From CAZCBX01 sp964497185 (GTDB lineage: Bacteria; Bdellovibrionota_G; JALEGL01; JAGRMV01): a stretch of 64,000 bases of DNA. Shown in pieces: positions 42,621-50,807 of this stretch (positions are counted from its first letter, which is position 1; every line of letters starts with the position of its first letter). Where the stretch lies: the NCBI GenBank assembly GCA_964497185.1, contig CAZCBX010000004.1, positions 62,001-126,000 on the forward strand, in the 5' to 3' direction. The position numbers were made by a program, and so were the translations under genes. The notes under the pieces are model-generated. The model saw only the letters and a list, made by a program, of their open reading frames with translations, had not been told where the DNA came from and did not search any database.

Positions 42621-43244
42621 ATGGCCAAGTCTGAATCATGGATGATTCAGGGGCCCAGCCCATTGGAGGTCCAAGCGCATATCACGCAGCTTCGGCCCAT
42701 CTGGGTTTTGTCCCATCCGCATCCGGTTTTTGGCGGAAGCATGGAAAATAAAATCATCGACCAAGTATTTCGCCGCATGGTGGATCAGCAAATGTCGGTG
42801 GTTCGGTACAATTTTCGCGGCGTAGGGCAAAGCCAAGGGCAGTATGATCAAGCCGTTGGCGAAATCGATGATCTCCGCGCTGTGGTCCATCATGTGCTGG
42901 AAGAATACACCGAGCAAAGCCGTAACATCGCTCTTTTGGGATATTCATTTGGGGCATACATCAGCGCCATGGTGGCTCAAACCATAGAAGCGCTGCACTG
43001 CCTACATTTGGTGGCGCCGCCCATGCAAATGAAACCATTTCCCCACTGGACGCCCAATCATCCAGTCCATCTATGGATGCCCGCCCAAGATCAGTACACA
43101 CAAGTTCAAGACGCCCGCCAATACGCGGAAAAGTTGCCAGGAGATATCCATTGGCACGAGGTGCCCAATGCCGATCACTATTTTATCGGTGCCACGGCCC
43201 AATGGCTACGCATGTTTTTTAAACAAATTGCCAAAACAGCGTAA
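42621..43244 (+). CDS. Alpha/beta hydrolase of the HPHPxxGGSM type
   Basis: 207 residues from the ATG at 42621. The N-terminal SHPHPVFGGSMENKI is the signature of a small serine-hydrolase family. The nucleophile elbow is LLGYSFGAY (Ser in GYSFG), VRYNFRGVGQSQGQYD forms the oxyanion region, and ADHYFIG near the end gives the His. The acid is probably Asp in MPAQDQYT. The substrate is unknown. It ends before a minus-strand terminator shared with the convergent CADD-like gene. Confidence 0.85.
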   Translation: MAKSESWMIQGPSPLEVQAHITQLRPIWVLSHPHPVFGGSMENKIIDQVFRRMVDQQMSVVRYNFRGVGQSQGQYDQAVGEIDDLRAVVHHVLEEYTEQSRNIALLGYSFGAYISAMVAQTIEALHCLHLVAPPMQMKPFPHWTPNHPVHLWMPAQDQYTQVQDARQYAEKLPGDIHWHEVPNADHYFIGATAQWLRMFFKQIAKTA

Positions 43245-43293
43245 AAAAAAGGATCCCATCCTTGCCACCAATGGATTGCACAAGGATGGGATC
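43243..43293 (-). terminator. Intrinsic terminator of the CADD-like gene
   Basis: GATCCCATCCTTG (43252-43264) and CAAGGATGGGATC (43281-43293) form a perfect 13-bp stem with a 16-base loop. On the minus strand the stem is followed by eight T (43250-43243). On the plus strand no T-run follows, so it mainly ends leftward transcription. Confidence 0.85.
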
Positions 43294-43302
43294 AAAGTAC
43301 CA

Positions 43303-43968
43303 TTATTGATAAGAAGACGTATCCAAGCCCTCAGCTTGATCCAACGCCGTTAAAAAATTCCATACGGCATCCCTTGCTTGCGCGCAGGCGTCCTTGGCTT
43401 CTTCTTTTTCGACATCGCTCAAACGATCAAAGGCCGTCTTTTCAGATTGAGAGTGATATTGATCGGCTTCCAAATGCACTTCAAAAAATTTCAGGCCGCG
43501 CGGTTGGGTGACGCCGTAAAACTTTTTCAGACCTTCAATTTTTTGTTTAGCAATTTCAGGAACTTGTGACTCATATGCGTAAAGCGCGCCCAAGCCAGCC
43601 GCAAAGCTTTTTTGAGAAAGGGTTAGAAAAGTATTTTTCAATGTTTGCGCGGCTTCCAAGCAAGACTCATTTTTCACTTTTTCACGAGGCAGATCCAAGG
43701 CTTCGCCAAAACGCAGCCACAATTCGGGGTGATTTTCAGGACCGTGCTCTTCTTCCATCAAATTGTCCAAAAGCGCCATACGGGTATCGGTGTCTTCACA
43801 CTGGGCATGCACTGCTGATACATAACGTGGAAATGCTTCAACGTGTGGATTGTAATTTTGAATGTAGCGCTGCAGCTCACCTTTGGTCAGTGTGCCTTCC
43901 ATCCAGCGTTGGTAAAAATGGTGGGTGAGCAAGTGTTTTTCTGCGACAATTTGATCCAAGATATGCAT
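43303..43968 (-). CDS. CADD-family di-metal oxygenase, probable self-sacrificing pABA synthase
   Basis: 221 residues with the heme-oxygenase-like helical fold of TenA/PqqC/CADD. Aligned by eye with chlamydial CADD, all ligands I recall are in place: Glu73, His80, Glu133, His165, Asp169 and His172, and the reactive residues Tyr19, Tyr132 and Lys143. Motifs are HHFYQRW, MEEEHGPENH, YAYESQVPEIAKQK and EVHLEADQYHS. CADD makes para-aminobenzoate from its own tyrosine, replacing PabABC in folate synthesis. Downstream folate-using genes in the window are folD and gcvT. It has its own strong terminator. The residue numbers rest on memory of the family. Confidence 0.8.
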   Translation of the reverse strand: MHILDQIVAEKHLLTHHFYQRWMEGTLTKGELQRYIQNYNPHVEAFPRYVSAVHAQCEDTDTRMALLDNLMEEEHGPENHPELWLRFGEALDLPREKVKNESCLEAAQTLKNTFLTLSQKSFAAGLGALYAYESQVPEIAKQKIEGLKKFYGVTQPRGLKFFEVHLEADQYHSQSEKTAFDRLSDVEKEEAKDACAQARDAVWNFLTALDQAEGLDTSSYQ

Positions 43969-44080
43969 GTTGACTCCTCTTTGATGTAGGTTAAAACGGA
44001 TCTTGCGTAAGCATACGCAAAACCGACGTCATTTGAAGTACATCGACCTTATCGAAAGACGGAAGAAAAGAGAAAGAATT

Positions 44081-45925
44081 TTGCGCGAGCATGTCAAAAA
44101 ATTAATCGCTCGGGCACCGGTGGCTCCAGGTGTCTATATTTTTAGGGATGAGCGGGGTAGGGCCCTCTATGTGGGCAAGGCTGTGCGTTTGCGCGATCGA
44201 CTTCGGTCGTATGCCAACCCGTTGTCGGACAAACGCCCGTCCGTTGCGTTGATGGTCCCCCTCATTGACCATGTGGAATGGCTTCTGGCCGACAACGAAA
44301 AAGAAGCCCTGATTCTGGAAAACAACCTCATCAAGTCTTATCGCCCCAAATACAACATCATGTATCGGGATGATAAGTCTTATTTAAGCATCAAAATGAC
44401 CAACCACGCGTTTCCGCGCATTTATCGAACACGAAAAATCGTGCAAGACGGCAGTACATATTTTGGTCCCTTTTCTTCGGTGGCGTCCGTCAATCGAACC
44501 CTCAAGCTCTTGCAAAAAATTTTTCAGGTGCGTGATTGCACCGATCATTTTTTTAACAACCGCAGCCGCCCTTGTTTACGACACCAAATCAAGCTTTGCA
44601 GTGCGCCCTGTGTCGGAAAAATCACACAAGACGACTACATGGAACAAGTCTTGCAAATCAAAGATTTTATGAAAGGTCGCACCAACGATTTGTTAAAAAA
44701 AATAAAAACACAAATGAACGAAGCTTCCCAAGCCATGAACTACGAAAAAGCCGCGCTGCTTCGGGATCAAGTTCAGGCCATGGAAGAGACGCTCAAACCA
44801 CAAACCGCTGAGTCGCGCGAGCATTTTGGCAAGTTTGTGGATGTGGTGGGCATGACCGGCGATGCGCAGGCCACATTGATTAAACTGCTAAAAATTCGCA
44901 GTGGCAAAATGGTGGGCGCCGATGAATATTATTTGGATGAACCCATTGCTTATGCCCAGGAAATCGTGCGAAGTTTTTTACAGCAATACTACCTGGAGGA
45001 CCTCACCAAAACAGACATCCCGCAAACCATCATCATCCCTGAAAAATTCGAAGACGCCGACGCCATGGAAGGGTTGTTAAGCGAGCGCCTTGGGCTAAAA
45101 GTTCGATTTGTTGTGCCCCAACGCGGACAGAATAAAAAATATTTGGACTTGGCCGATCGCAATGCCAAAACGGTTTTTTTGGAACAAAAACGACGAAGCC
45201 AGAAAACCATTCAAACACTGGAAAAACTACAAATTTTGCTCAAACTGCCCACGCTGCCCACCCGCATTGAGGGTTACGACATCTCCAACTTTCAAGGCAG
45301 TCATTCCTATGGATCAATGGTGGTGTTTACCGACGGCGAAAAAGACGCTGGACAGTACCGCATCTATTCCATCCAAACCGTCACTGGACCCGATGATTTC
45401 GCTTCCATGAAAGAAGTACTCACACGCAGACTCAAACGATTGGAGCAAATTCCAGCGCCCGACTTGTTGCTCATCGATGGCGGCCGCGGCCAATTGTCTC
45501 AAGTGGTGGATGTACTTCACGACATGAATTTATCCATCCCCGTGGTGTCCATCGCCAAAGAAAAAGAATTAAAATCGCGAAGCGGCACCACCTATGCCCC
45601 CGAGCGATTGTACTTGCCCGGACAGAAAAACCCCATTGTCCTGCCCAAAAGCTCACCCATGCTGCACCTTTTGCAACGGGTGCGCGACGAAGCACACCGT
45701 TTTGGGCTCAGTCATCATCGCAAAAAGCGGAGCAAAAAAACAATTGCTTCTCAGCTTAAAAACATTCCGGGCATCGGCCCCACCCGACAAAAAGCATTGC
45801 TTCGTCACTTTGGATCGGTGCAACAAATTCAGCAGGCTTCGCTCAAAGATTTGGCCCACGCCCCCAAGATGAACGACAAGTCAGCCAAAGCTGTGAAAGC
45901 TTTTTTTAACAAGCAATCGTCATGA
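44081..45925 (+). CDS. uvrC: Excinuclease ABC subunit C
   Basis: The GIY-YIG domain starts at VAPGVYIFRD and YVGKAVRLRDRL, the UVR domain is near MNYEKAALLRDQVQAME, the RNase H-like endonuclease part includes IEGYDISNFQGSHSYGSMVVF and LLLIDGGRGQL, and an HhH pair ends it (IPGIGPTRQKALLRHFGSV). All are in order, so both nicks should be possible. The start is uncertain: TTG at 44003 would give 640 residues with a highly basic leader, whereas TTG at 44081 (614 residues) begins close to the family's normal N-terminus. No ATG fits. It overlaps comEC by 4 bases. Confidence 0.93.
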   Translation: MREHVKKLIARAPVAPGVYIFRDERGRALYVGKAVRLRDRLRSYANPLSDKRPSVALMVPLIDHVEWLLADNEKEALILENNLIKSYRPKYNIMYRDDKSYLSIKMTNHAFPRIYRTRKIVQDGSTYFGPFSSVASVNRTLKLLQKIFQVRDCTDHFFNNRSRPCLRHQIKLCSAPCVGKITQDDYMEQVLQIKDFMKGRTNDLLKKIKTQMNEASQAMNYEKAALLRDQVQAMEETLKPQTAESREHFGKFVDVVGMTGDAQATLIKLLKIRSGKMVGADEYYLDEPIAYAQEIVRSFLQQYYLEDLTKTDIPQTIIIPEKFEDADAMEGLLSERLGLKVRFVVPQRGQNKKYLDLADRNAKTVFLEQKRRSQKTIQTLEKLQILLKLPTLPTRIEGYDISNFQGSHSYGSMVVFTDGEKDAGQYRIYSIQTVTGPDDFASMKEVLTRRLKRLEQIPAPDLLLIDGGRGQLSQVVDVLHDMNLSIPVVSIAKEKELKSRSGTTYAPERLYLPGQKNPIVLPKSSPMLHLLQRVRDEAHRFGLSHHRKKRSKKTIASQLKNIPGIGPTRQKALLRHFGSVQQIQQASLKDLAHAPKMNDKSAKAVKAFFNKQSS

Positions 45926-47427
45926 CCCACGCGCCATGGTTTTGGATGTGGGCAGGAACGTTGAGTGGCGTGGCTGCTTATTTGCAATGGCCCCACGCCT
46001 ATCGAGGGTGGATGGGGTTGCTTGCCGCGTGTTTGTTAAGCGGTGCGCTGCTCAAAACACGTCGCAGTTTTTGTATGGTATGCTTTTTTGGTTTGTGGAT
46101 GGTTTTGGCATGGACGTCCACGCATTGGCATACGGAAAAACACAACCAATGGCTTGAACAAATCACGCCGTCTCTGGGGCAAACGCTGGTGGTGGATGGA
46201 CAGGTGGTCCATCATCCAATTTTGCATCCGGACCATGGGTTGGTAAAAATACGCGTTGCAGAGGCTCAAGGGATGCCCATGCTTGAAGGGCAACCCATTT
46301 GGTTGCGCATGCAGACATGGCAATACCCCAGCCGGGGTGATCAGATCAGAGTGCGGGGTCGGCTGCACTTGCATCAATGGTTGAAACAAGATCGGCTGCG
46401 TATCAATATTGGCAGCGATGAAAACTGGGCGCTACTGACATCCCCCTCACGTCCCTGGCAGACGGTTTCAGAAAAGGTAAAACACACCATTGCCCAACAC
46501 ACATCAGGTACCGCATGGATGATCCATCGTGCGCTTTCGATGGGCGAGGGCCAAGGTTTGCCTGCGGCCATCAAACAACAGTTTGTTGAAATGGGCATCA
46601 TTCATTTGTTTGTTTTTTCAGGTTTTCATGTGGGCTTGCTGTTTGTTTTATTCGCGTGGTGGGGTCGGTGTTTTTTACGCTGTCTGGCTTTTATCTGGCC
46701 TCATCGTTGCCTGAAGCATGGGGTGGCACCACTGGCTTTGCTAATGACATTTGGATACGTTTGGCTGCTGGTTCAATGGAGTCTGCCCACCATGCGGGCC
46801 ATGGCATTTTTACTGTTGGGCTGGGTGGTGTATAAAAGTGGTCGCCGTATGAATCCACTGCCATGGATTTGTTTTGCACTGACAGGATGTTTGCTTTTTG
46901 ATCCGTGGCTGATCCAATCTCCTTCAGCCCTGCTCAGTTTTTCTGCGGTCACGGGGATCGTGTGGACCCTTCAGTTAACGCAACCCAAGCTGCCAGCTGG
47001 CAACAGGCTTCAAAAAATAAAAAAGGTCATGGGTCAAAATTTCTATGTGGCTTTGTCGGCGTTTGTGTGGACCGCACCGATTTTACTTTATTTTTTTCAA
47101 CGCGTGAATTTGATGTCGACCGTGTACAATTTTCTTCTTGTGCCGACCCTGGGTTGTGCTTTGATTGCCATTGCTATTTTTAACAATGTTTGGACTTTGT
47201 TGTTTCAGGGCGCGATGGGCTTGCAATACAGCATCTGGGTTCAGGAAAAATTAACGTTTTGGTTTTTGGATATTGCTGGCTTGCTGCAACAAGCTGCTTT
47301 ATGGACTGTAAGTATTGATAATATAAGGGTTTGGTGGGTGGTCTCTTTTTATGGATGCTTAATTATAAGTTATTTGGCCGTAACTTGGCAAAAGAAAAAG
47401 CAAATAAAACAGCCCCGGTTTTTGTAG
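45922..47427 (+). CDS. comEC: ComEC/Rec2-type DNA channel protein without metallo-beta-lactamase domain
   Basis: 501 residues. A soluble N-terminal domain (about 60-180; ITPSLGQTLVVDGQV, WLRMQTWQYPSRGDQIRVRG) is followed by the competence domain: HRALSMGEGQGLPAAIKQQF, MGIIHLFVFSGFHVGLLFVLF, LPTMRAMAFLLLGW and about eight membrane helices. It stops after the last helix and lacks the C-terminal nuclease-like domain found in many ComEC. A ComEA-like gene is at 27367. Together they suggest DNA uptake, but pilus genes are not in the window. It overlaps uvrC by 4 bases. Confidence 0.85.
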   Translation: MTHAPWFWMWAGTLSGVAAYLQWPHAYRGWMGLLAACLLSGALLKTRRSFCMVCFFGLWMVLAWTSTHWHTEKHNQWLEQITPSLGQTLVVDGQVVHHPILHPDHGLVKIRVAEAQGMPMLEGQPIWLRMQTWQYPSRGDQIRVRGRLHLHQWLKQDRLRINIGSDENWALLTSPSRPWQTVSEKVKHTIAQHTSGTAWMIHRALSMGEGQGLPAAIKQQFVEMGIIHLFVFSGFHVGLLFVLFAWWGRCFLRCLAFIWPHRCLKHGVAPLALLMTFGYVWLLVQWSLPTMRAMAFLLLGWVVYKSGRRMNPLPWICFALTGCLLFDPWLIQSPSALLSFSAVTGIVWTLQLTQPKLPAGNRLQKIKKVMGQNFYVALSAFVWTAPILLYFFQRVNLMSTVYNFLLVPTLGCALIAIAIFNNVWTLLFQGAMGLQYSIWVQEKLTFWFLDIAGLLQQAALWTVSIDNIRVWWVVSFYGCLIISYLAVTWQKKKQIKQPRFL

Positions 47428-47458
47428 AAAAGTCATGGTTTCACCAAGTCAGCTGCGG

Positions 47459-47464
47459 TATAAT
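47459..47464 (+). promoter_or_regulatory. -10 box placing the transcript start at the next ATG
   Basis: A consensus TATAAT ends 7 bases before the ATG at 47471. The -35 region is weak, with nothing near TTGACA at the right distance. Transcription would begin at the ATG. The AGAGGT in between could act as a ribosome binding site only for a transcript that starts upstream. Confidence 0.45.
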
Positions 47465-47470
47465 AGAGGT

Positions 47471-47983
47471 ATGAGCAAGCATGACACCAAAATCAAGCAA
47501 GAAGACAACACTCTGGCTTTGTTTGAGTTTCGTAAACTGATGCTACAGCTGGACCGCAAGCGATCGCGTAAAAAAGCCATTGCCGGCTTAAAACGATTTG
47601 CTTACGAGTGCAGCGACGAACTTGAACCCCATGTATGGCTAGGTTTGGCCATGGGGCACGTCTATGACGGCGAATTTGAAAAAAGCATTTTTTATTGCAA
47701 GCAAGCCATTGCCACTTTTCCATTGTCACCGGCTTCATTGTTTTGCTCGAGCTTTTTAATCCACCTTTACCGAATCTTGGGCATGCGCAAACAGCGGTTT
47801 GAGGAAGAGGGCGTTCGGGTCCGAATGATGAAAAAGCTGGCCCTTCAAAGTGAAGATCCTGAACATCGAATCATGGCGCTGGAAGCGTTGAAAAAAGAAT
47901 TCGAAGAGCGAGATTTGCTTCAACATTTTGAATATTTTTACGATCAGCTGCCCACCGATACCAGCGTGGAAGACGCGGCATAA
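47471..47983 (+). CDS. TPR-like helical protein of unknown function
   Basis: 170 residues from the ATG at 47471. Helical repeats are visible: PHVWLGLAMGHVYDGEFEKSIFYCKQAI is a TPR-like pair, and SLFCSSFLIHLYRILGMRKQRFEEE follows. The N-terminus is basic and the C-terminus acidic. There is no signal peptide or membrane segment, so it is cytosolic. No partner is obvious. The consensus TATAAT just upstream suggests it has its own promoter rather than relying on uvrC-comEC. Confidence 0.6.
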   Translation: MSKHDTKIKQEDNTLALFEFRKLMLQLDRKRSRKKAIAGLKRFAYECSDELEPHVWLGLAMGHVYDGEFEKSIFYCKQAIATFPLSPASLFCSSFLIHLYRILGMRKQRFEEEGVRVRMMKKLALQSEDPEHRIMALEALKKEFEERDLLQHFEYFYDQLPTDTSVEDAA

Positions 47984-48059
47984 AACAGAAAATGCAGATG
48001 CAGTCTGAAATTTTATAAAAAAGATCCGATTTCTTCTGTGATGATACGAAACCCCTAAC

Positions 48060-48246
48060 TAGGGCCTGTTGATCATTGAGATTTCTACTGCGAAGAGTGA
48101 TTTTATAGCCATTTCTGCGTCAGCTTTCACGCAAAAATCCTCATCGTAGGCTTGGCTACGACTTGCGGTTTTTGCGCAAAACCTTCCTTGAACTGACTAT
48201 AAACTCACTCTTCTCGTTACGAAACTTCAATTATCAACAGGCCCTA
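48060..48246. mobile_element. MITE-like inverted-repeat element flanked by TA
   Basis: GGGCCTGTTGAT at the left end (48062) and its reverse complement at the right (ending 48244) are the tips of an imperfect inverted repeat that covers the whole 183 bases: the arms can be followed through TTTC, GAAGAGTGA and TTTATAG, with a centre near GTAGGCTTGGCTAC (48153-48166). A TA lies at each outer edge, as left by IS630/Tc1-mariner type insertion. There is no reading frame inside. It would be mobilised by a transposase elsewhere. No parent insertion sequence is in the window. Confidence 0.75.
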
Positions 48247-49305
48247 ATCTTTGGGGATTAAATCTGCCTGTAGCGGGTCAAGCTTTTTGCCGCGTTTGTG
48301 CAGTTCAAAATGCAAGTGAGGCCCGGTGGAGCGACCGGTTGAACCTGCCAGTCCGATCACGTCTTTGCGGCTAACCTGATCGCCTTTTTTGACCAATGGT
48401 TTTTGCAAGTGGGCATAAAGCGTTTTGTAACCTTTATCGTGTTTAATAATCACCACGTTGCCATAAAGCCCTTTGCGACCTGCATACTCCACAGTGCCAC
48501 TGAGCGCAGCAAACACATTGGAACCTTCATCGGCGCGAAAATCCAAGCCGCCATGAAAAGCCAGTTTTTTGGTAAACGGGTCCAAACGCACGCCATAACT
48601 TGAGGTCACCTTGCGCAACGGCGGCAAATGCAAAACACGCAGATCGGTTTTGGTGTCTTTGATGCTGTCGAGCATTTTTTCTTCAATTTGTGAATCTTGT
48701 GCTTCGTTGTCCAGCAAGCCACCTTGCATGGATTCCGATTCTTGCATGTCATTAAGATCTATGCCCAATTCTTTTTCGTAATAAGTGTCGAGGGTTTTTT
48801 CGATCTGGGCGGACTCAGGGCTTTGGGCGATGGGCGAGTCCGGTTGTTTTTCTTTGACGATGATGGTGAGCGTGCAAACAACAAAAAGAAATGCAGAAGC
48901 GATTAACGAGTATTTTTGAGCTTTTTCACTGCGATACCACTGGCTAGCCCAAACACGTTCAGGACGTTGGGTTGTATAGGGTCGAATGGTGGTGACTTCA
49001 TCATCGTGTTCGATCAATGAATCCTGTGGGGCATCGACCAAGTTTTGAATGTTTTGTTTTTGTGGCTGTTGTGGTTCGCACTGCGTTTCTAGGTTGGTGC
49101 GAGAAAATTGTTTTAGCGGAATGCCCACAAAAAGGGATTGGTCCGGCAGAACTTTCAGGATTTCTTTGCAGCTGGGGCAAGGGATTTTGACCCCATATTC
49201 CATGCGAAAAATATTTTCGCATTGCGTATACTCAATTTTACCCACGTTGGATAACGGCGAGTCAAACGCATGGCCACAATTCTGGCATAAAATCTCCAAA
49301 TCCAC
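48244..49305 (-). CDS. M23-family (LytM) peptidase with N-terminal zinc ribbon and one membrane helix
   Basis: 353 residues. The N-terminus has a zinc ribbon-like set of cysteines (CQNC at 7-10, then CPSC at 43-46), a linker, a membrane segment (YSLIASAFLFVVCTLTIIV, about 130-150) and the peptidase domain: HGGLDFRADEGSNVFAALSGTV has the His and Asp ligands, and GPHLHFEL has the HxH. All zinc ligands and the catalytic His are present, so it can cut peptidoglycan cross-links. The stop codon is made at the junction of the TA target and the MITE. The C-terminus may once have been different. Confidence 0.87.
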   Translation of the reverse strand: MDLEILCQNCGHAFDSPLSNVGKIEYTQCENIFRMEYGVKIPCPSCKEILKVLPDQSLFVGIPLKQFSRTNLETQCEPQQPQKQNIQNLVDAPQDSLIEHDDEVTTIRPYTTQRPERVWASQWYRSEKAQKYSLIASAFLFVVCTLTIIVKEKQPDSPIAQSPESAQIEKTLDTYYEKELGIDLNDMQESESMQGGLLDNEAQDSQIEEKMLDSIKDTKTDLRVLHLPPLRKVTSSYGVRLDPFTKKLAFHGGLDFRADEGSNVFAALSGTVEYAGRKGLYGNVVIIKHDKGYKTLYAHLQKPLVKKGDQVSRKDVIGLAGSTGRSTGPHLHFELHKRGKKLDPLQADLIPKD

Positions 49306-49495
49306 GATCCTTTCTATAACGCTTATGGATTAAATAAGCAATGGTCGTGCCAACTTATATAAAATATAAGTATTTGAAATAAATGGAAAATATTTTCTGT
49401 CATCGCTTAAAATTCGCCAATGAGACACCTTTGTTCCGGTACAAAAGTCTAGGATCAATTTGATGTTGGTTCGTTGATTTTTTCATGAACTTGCT

Positions 49496-49524
49496 TTGGG
49501 TGGAAGGGGCCTCTATGCTACAAT
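49496..49524 (+). promoter_or_regulatory. Promoter of the YdcH-family gene
   Basis: TTGGGT (49496-49501) and TACAAT (49519-49524) are exactly 17 bases apart. Transcription would begin near 49531, giving a leader of about 39 bases that contains the strong AAGGAGG site of the gene. Confidence 0.65.
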
Positions 49525-49569
49525 CAAATTGTTAAGAAAATATAAATATCCACAAGGAGGACCTTGCCT

Positions 49570-49800
49570 ATGCCAACCCCAGTCGCTCGAAAAGCCATCG
49601 AATCTCAACTGATCGCAGAAAACTTTGAATACAAAAAACTATCGAAGCAACATGAAGATTTAGAAAATCAAATCTCAAAGCTGGATAAGCAAAAGTATCT
49701 TACCCTTGAACAAGAAAAACTGCGCAAAGATCTTCAAAAAGAAAAATTGGCTGGAAGAGACCGAATGGAGAAAATTTTAGCGAAACAAGCACAACTATAA
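49570..49800 (+). CDS. YdcH (DUF465) family small coiled-coil protein
   Basis: 76 residues. The signature is NFEYKKLSKQHEDLENQI followed by a second helix (LTLEQEKLRKDLQKEKLAGRDRM), the two-helix DUF465 form. The ATG at 49570 is 9 bases from AAGGAGG; a TTG at 49564 would be too close. It has its own promoter and a perfect terminator (49834-49863), so it is a single-gene unit with strong signals, suggesting high expression. The function of YdcH proteins is unknown. Confidence 0.85.
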   Translation: MPTPVARKAIESQLIAENFEYKKLSKQHEDLENQISKLDKQKYLTLEQEKLRKDLQKEKLAGRDRMEKILAKQAQL

Positions 49801-49833
49801 AACCATTATTGGTCTTCATATTCGACCTTATAT

Positions 49834-49863
49834 AAGGGGCAAAGCCATCGCGCTTTGCCCCTT
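49834..49863 (+). terminator. Intrinsic terminator of the YdcH gene
   Basis: AAGGGGCAAAG and CTTTGCCCCTT form a perfect 11-bp stem with an 8-base loop, followed by GTTGTTTT. It ends about 30 bases before the likely start of the next gene, so that gene needs another promoter or read-through. Confidence 0.85.
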
Positions 49864-49893
49864 GTTGTTTTGGGCGTTTTTCTGATACTAGTC

Positions 49894-50787
49894 ATGGCTA
49901 TGAAATGGATGTTCACTGGATTTTGTGCGCTGGTGCTGATGGCCTCTTCTTGCCAAGAAGGCCCCAGTAAAAAAATCGCGCAACAAGCCTATCAACATAC
50001 ACAAGCCATTGTGGACGTTGGGCCTCGAACCGTTGGATCGGCCAATTTGGAAAAAGTTCGTGAGTACTTGCGTACGCAAGTGGCCAAACATGGCCTAGTG
50101 ATGCAAGAACAGCCCTTTGAGGCGCAAACGCCGCAAGGTGTGGTGCCCATGCGGAACTTGTTTGTACAAATTCCTGGCAAGACCGCGCAGCGCATATTGC
50201 TGGTGGCGCATTATGATTCTAAAATTTTTAAAAACTTTGAGTTTTTGGGTGCCAACGATGCAGCATCCAGCGTGGGACTTTTATTGGCGTTGGTGCCGTG
50301 GTTGCAAAAAATGAACTTAGACCACACCGTTGAAATGGTGTGGGTGGATGGCGAAGAGGCCCTGGTTTCATGGTCGGCCACCGATAGCTTGTATGGATCA
50401 CGCCATTTTGCAGACAATTTGACCAAAACAGAAAACATCCAAGCGGTGATGGTGGTGGATATGATCTCAGACCACAACTTGCAACTGATTCGAAATCGAA
50501 ACATGGATCCCTTGCTTATGAAATATTATGAGCAGGTGTTGGACGAAATGAACCAAAGCGATCTTTTGGATACAAAAATGAGTTTTGTGGCCGATGATCA
50601 CGAACCTTTTGTTCGCAAAGGATTGCCCACGCTCCACTTCATGGATTTTAGTTATACGGGCAAAACCATCGACGATGTGATTTGGCACACGCAGTGGGAT
50701 ACCATGGACGAGGTTTCTAAAGACAGTTTGCAAACCATGGCAGAAATATTGATGCGCATCATCGGCAAAGTGGATGCATCTTCATAA
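49894..50787 (+). CDS. Glutaminyl-peptide cyclotransferase-like lipoprotein, M28 fold
   Basis: 297 residues from the ATG at 49894 (49900 is also possible). The lipobox MASSC gives lipidated C20. The zinc-hydrolase core has LVAHYDSKIF, FLGANDAASSVGLLLAL, WVDGEEALVSWSATDSLYGSRH and DDHEPFVRKGLPTLHFMDF. The WSATDSLYGSRH and DDH-PF-R-G-P-LH pattern is that of glutaminyl cyclases, which turn N-terminal Gln into pyroglutamate, more than of aminopeptidases. Metal ligands look complete. As a lipoprotein it would act on exported or outer-membrane proteins. It follows the YdcH terminator directly. Confidence 0.8.
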   Translation: MAMKWMFTGFCALVLMASSCQEGPSKKIAQQAYQHTQAIVDVGPRTVGSANLEKVREYLRTQVAKHGLVMQEQPFEAQTPQGVVPMRNLFVQIPGKTAQRILLVAHYDSKIFKNFEFLGANDAASSVGLLLALVPWLQKMNLDHTVEMVWVDGEEALVSWSATDSLYGSRHFADNLTKTENIQAVMVVDMISDHNLQLIRNRNMDPLLMKYYEQVLDEMNQSDLLDTKMSFVADDHEPFVRKGLPTLHFMDFSYTGKTIDDVIWHTQWDTMDEVSKDSLQTMAEILMRIIGKVDASS

Positions 50788-50807
50788 CAATTTATAAGGG
50801 GAAAACA

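Noticed and set aside
48060..48246. Intrinsic terminator or attenuator
   Set aside because: The inverted repeat is about 183 bases with TA at both edges and ends in GC-rich tips, which fits a MITE, not a terminator.
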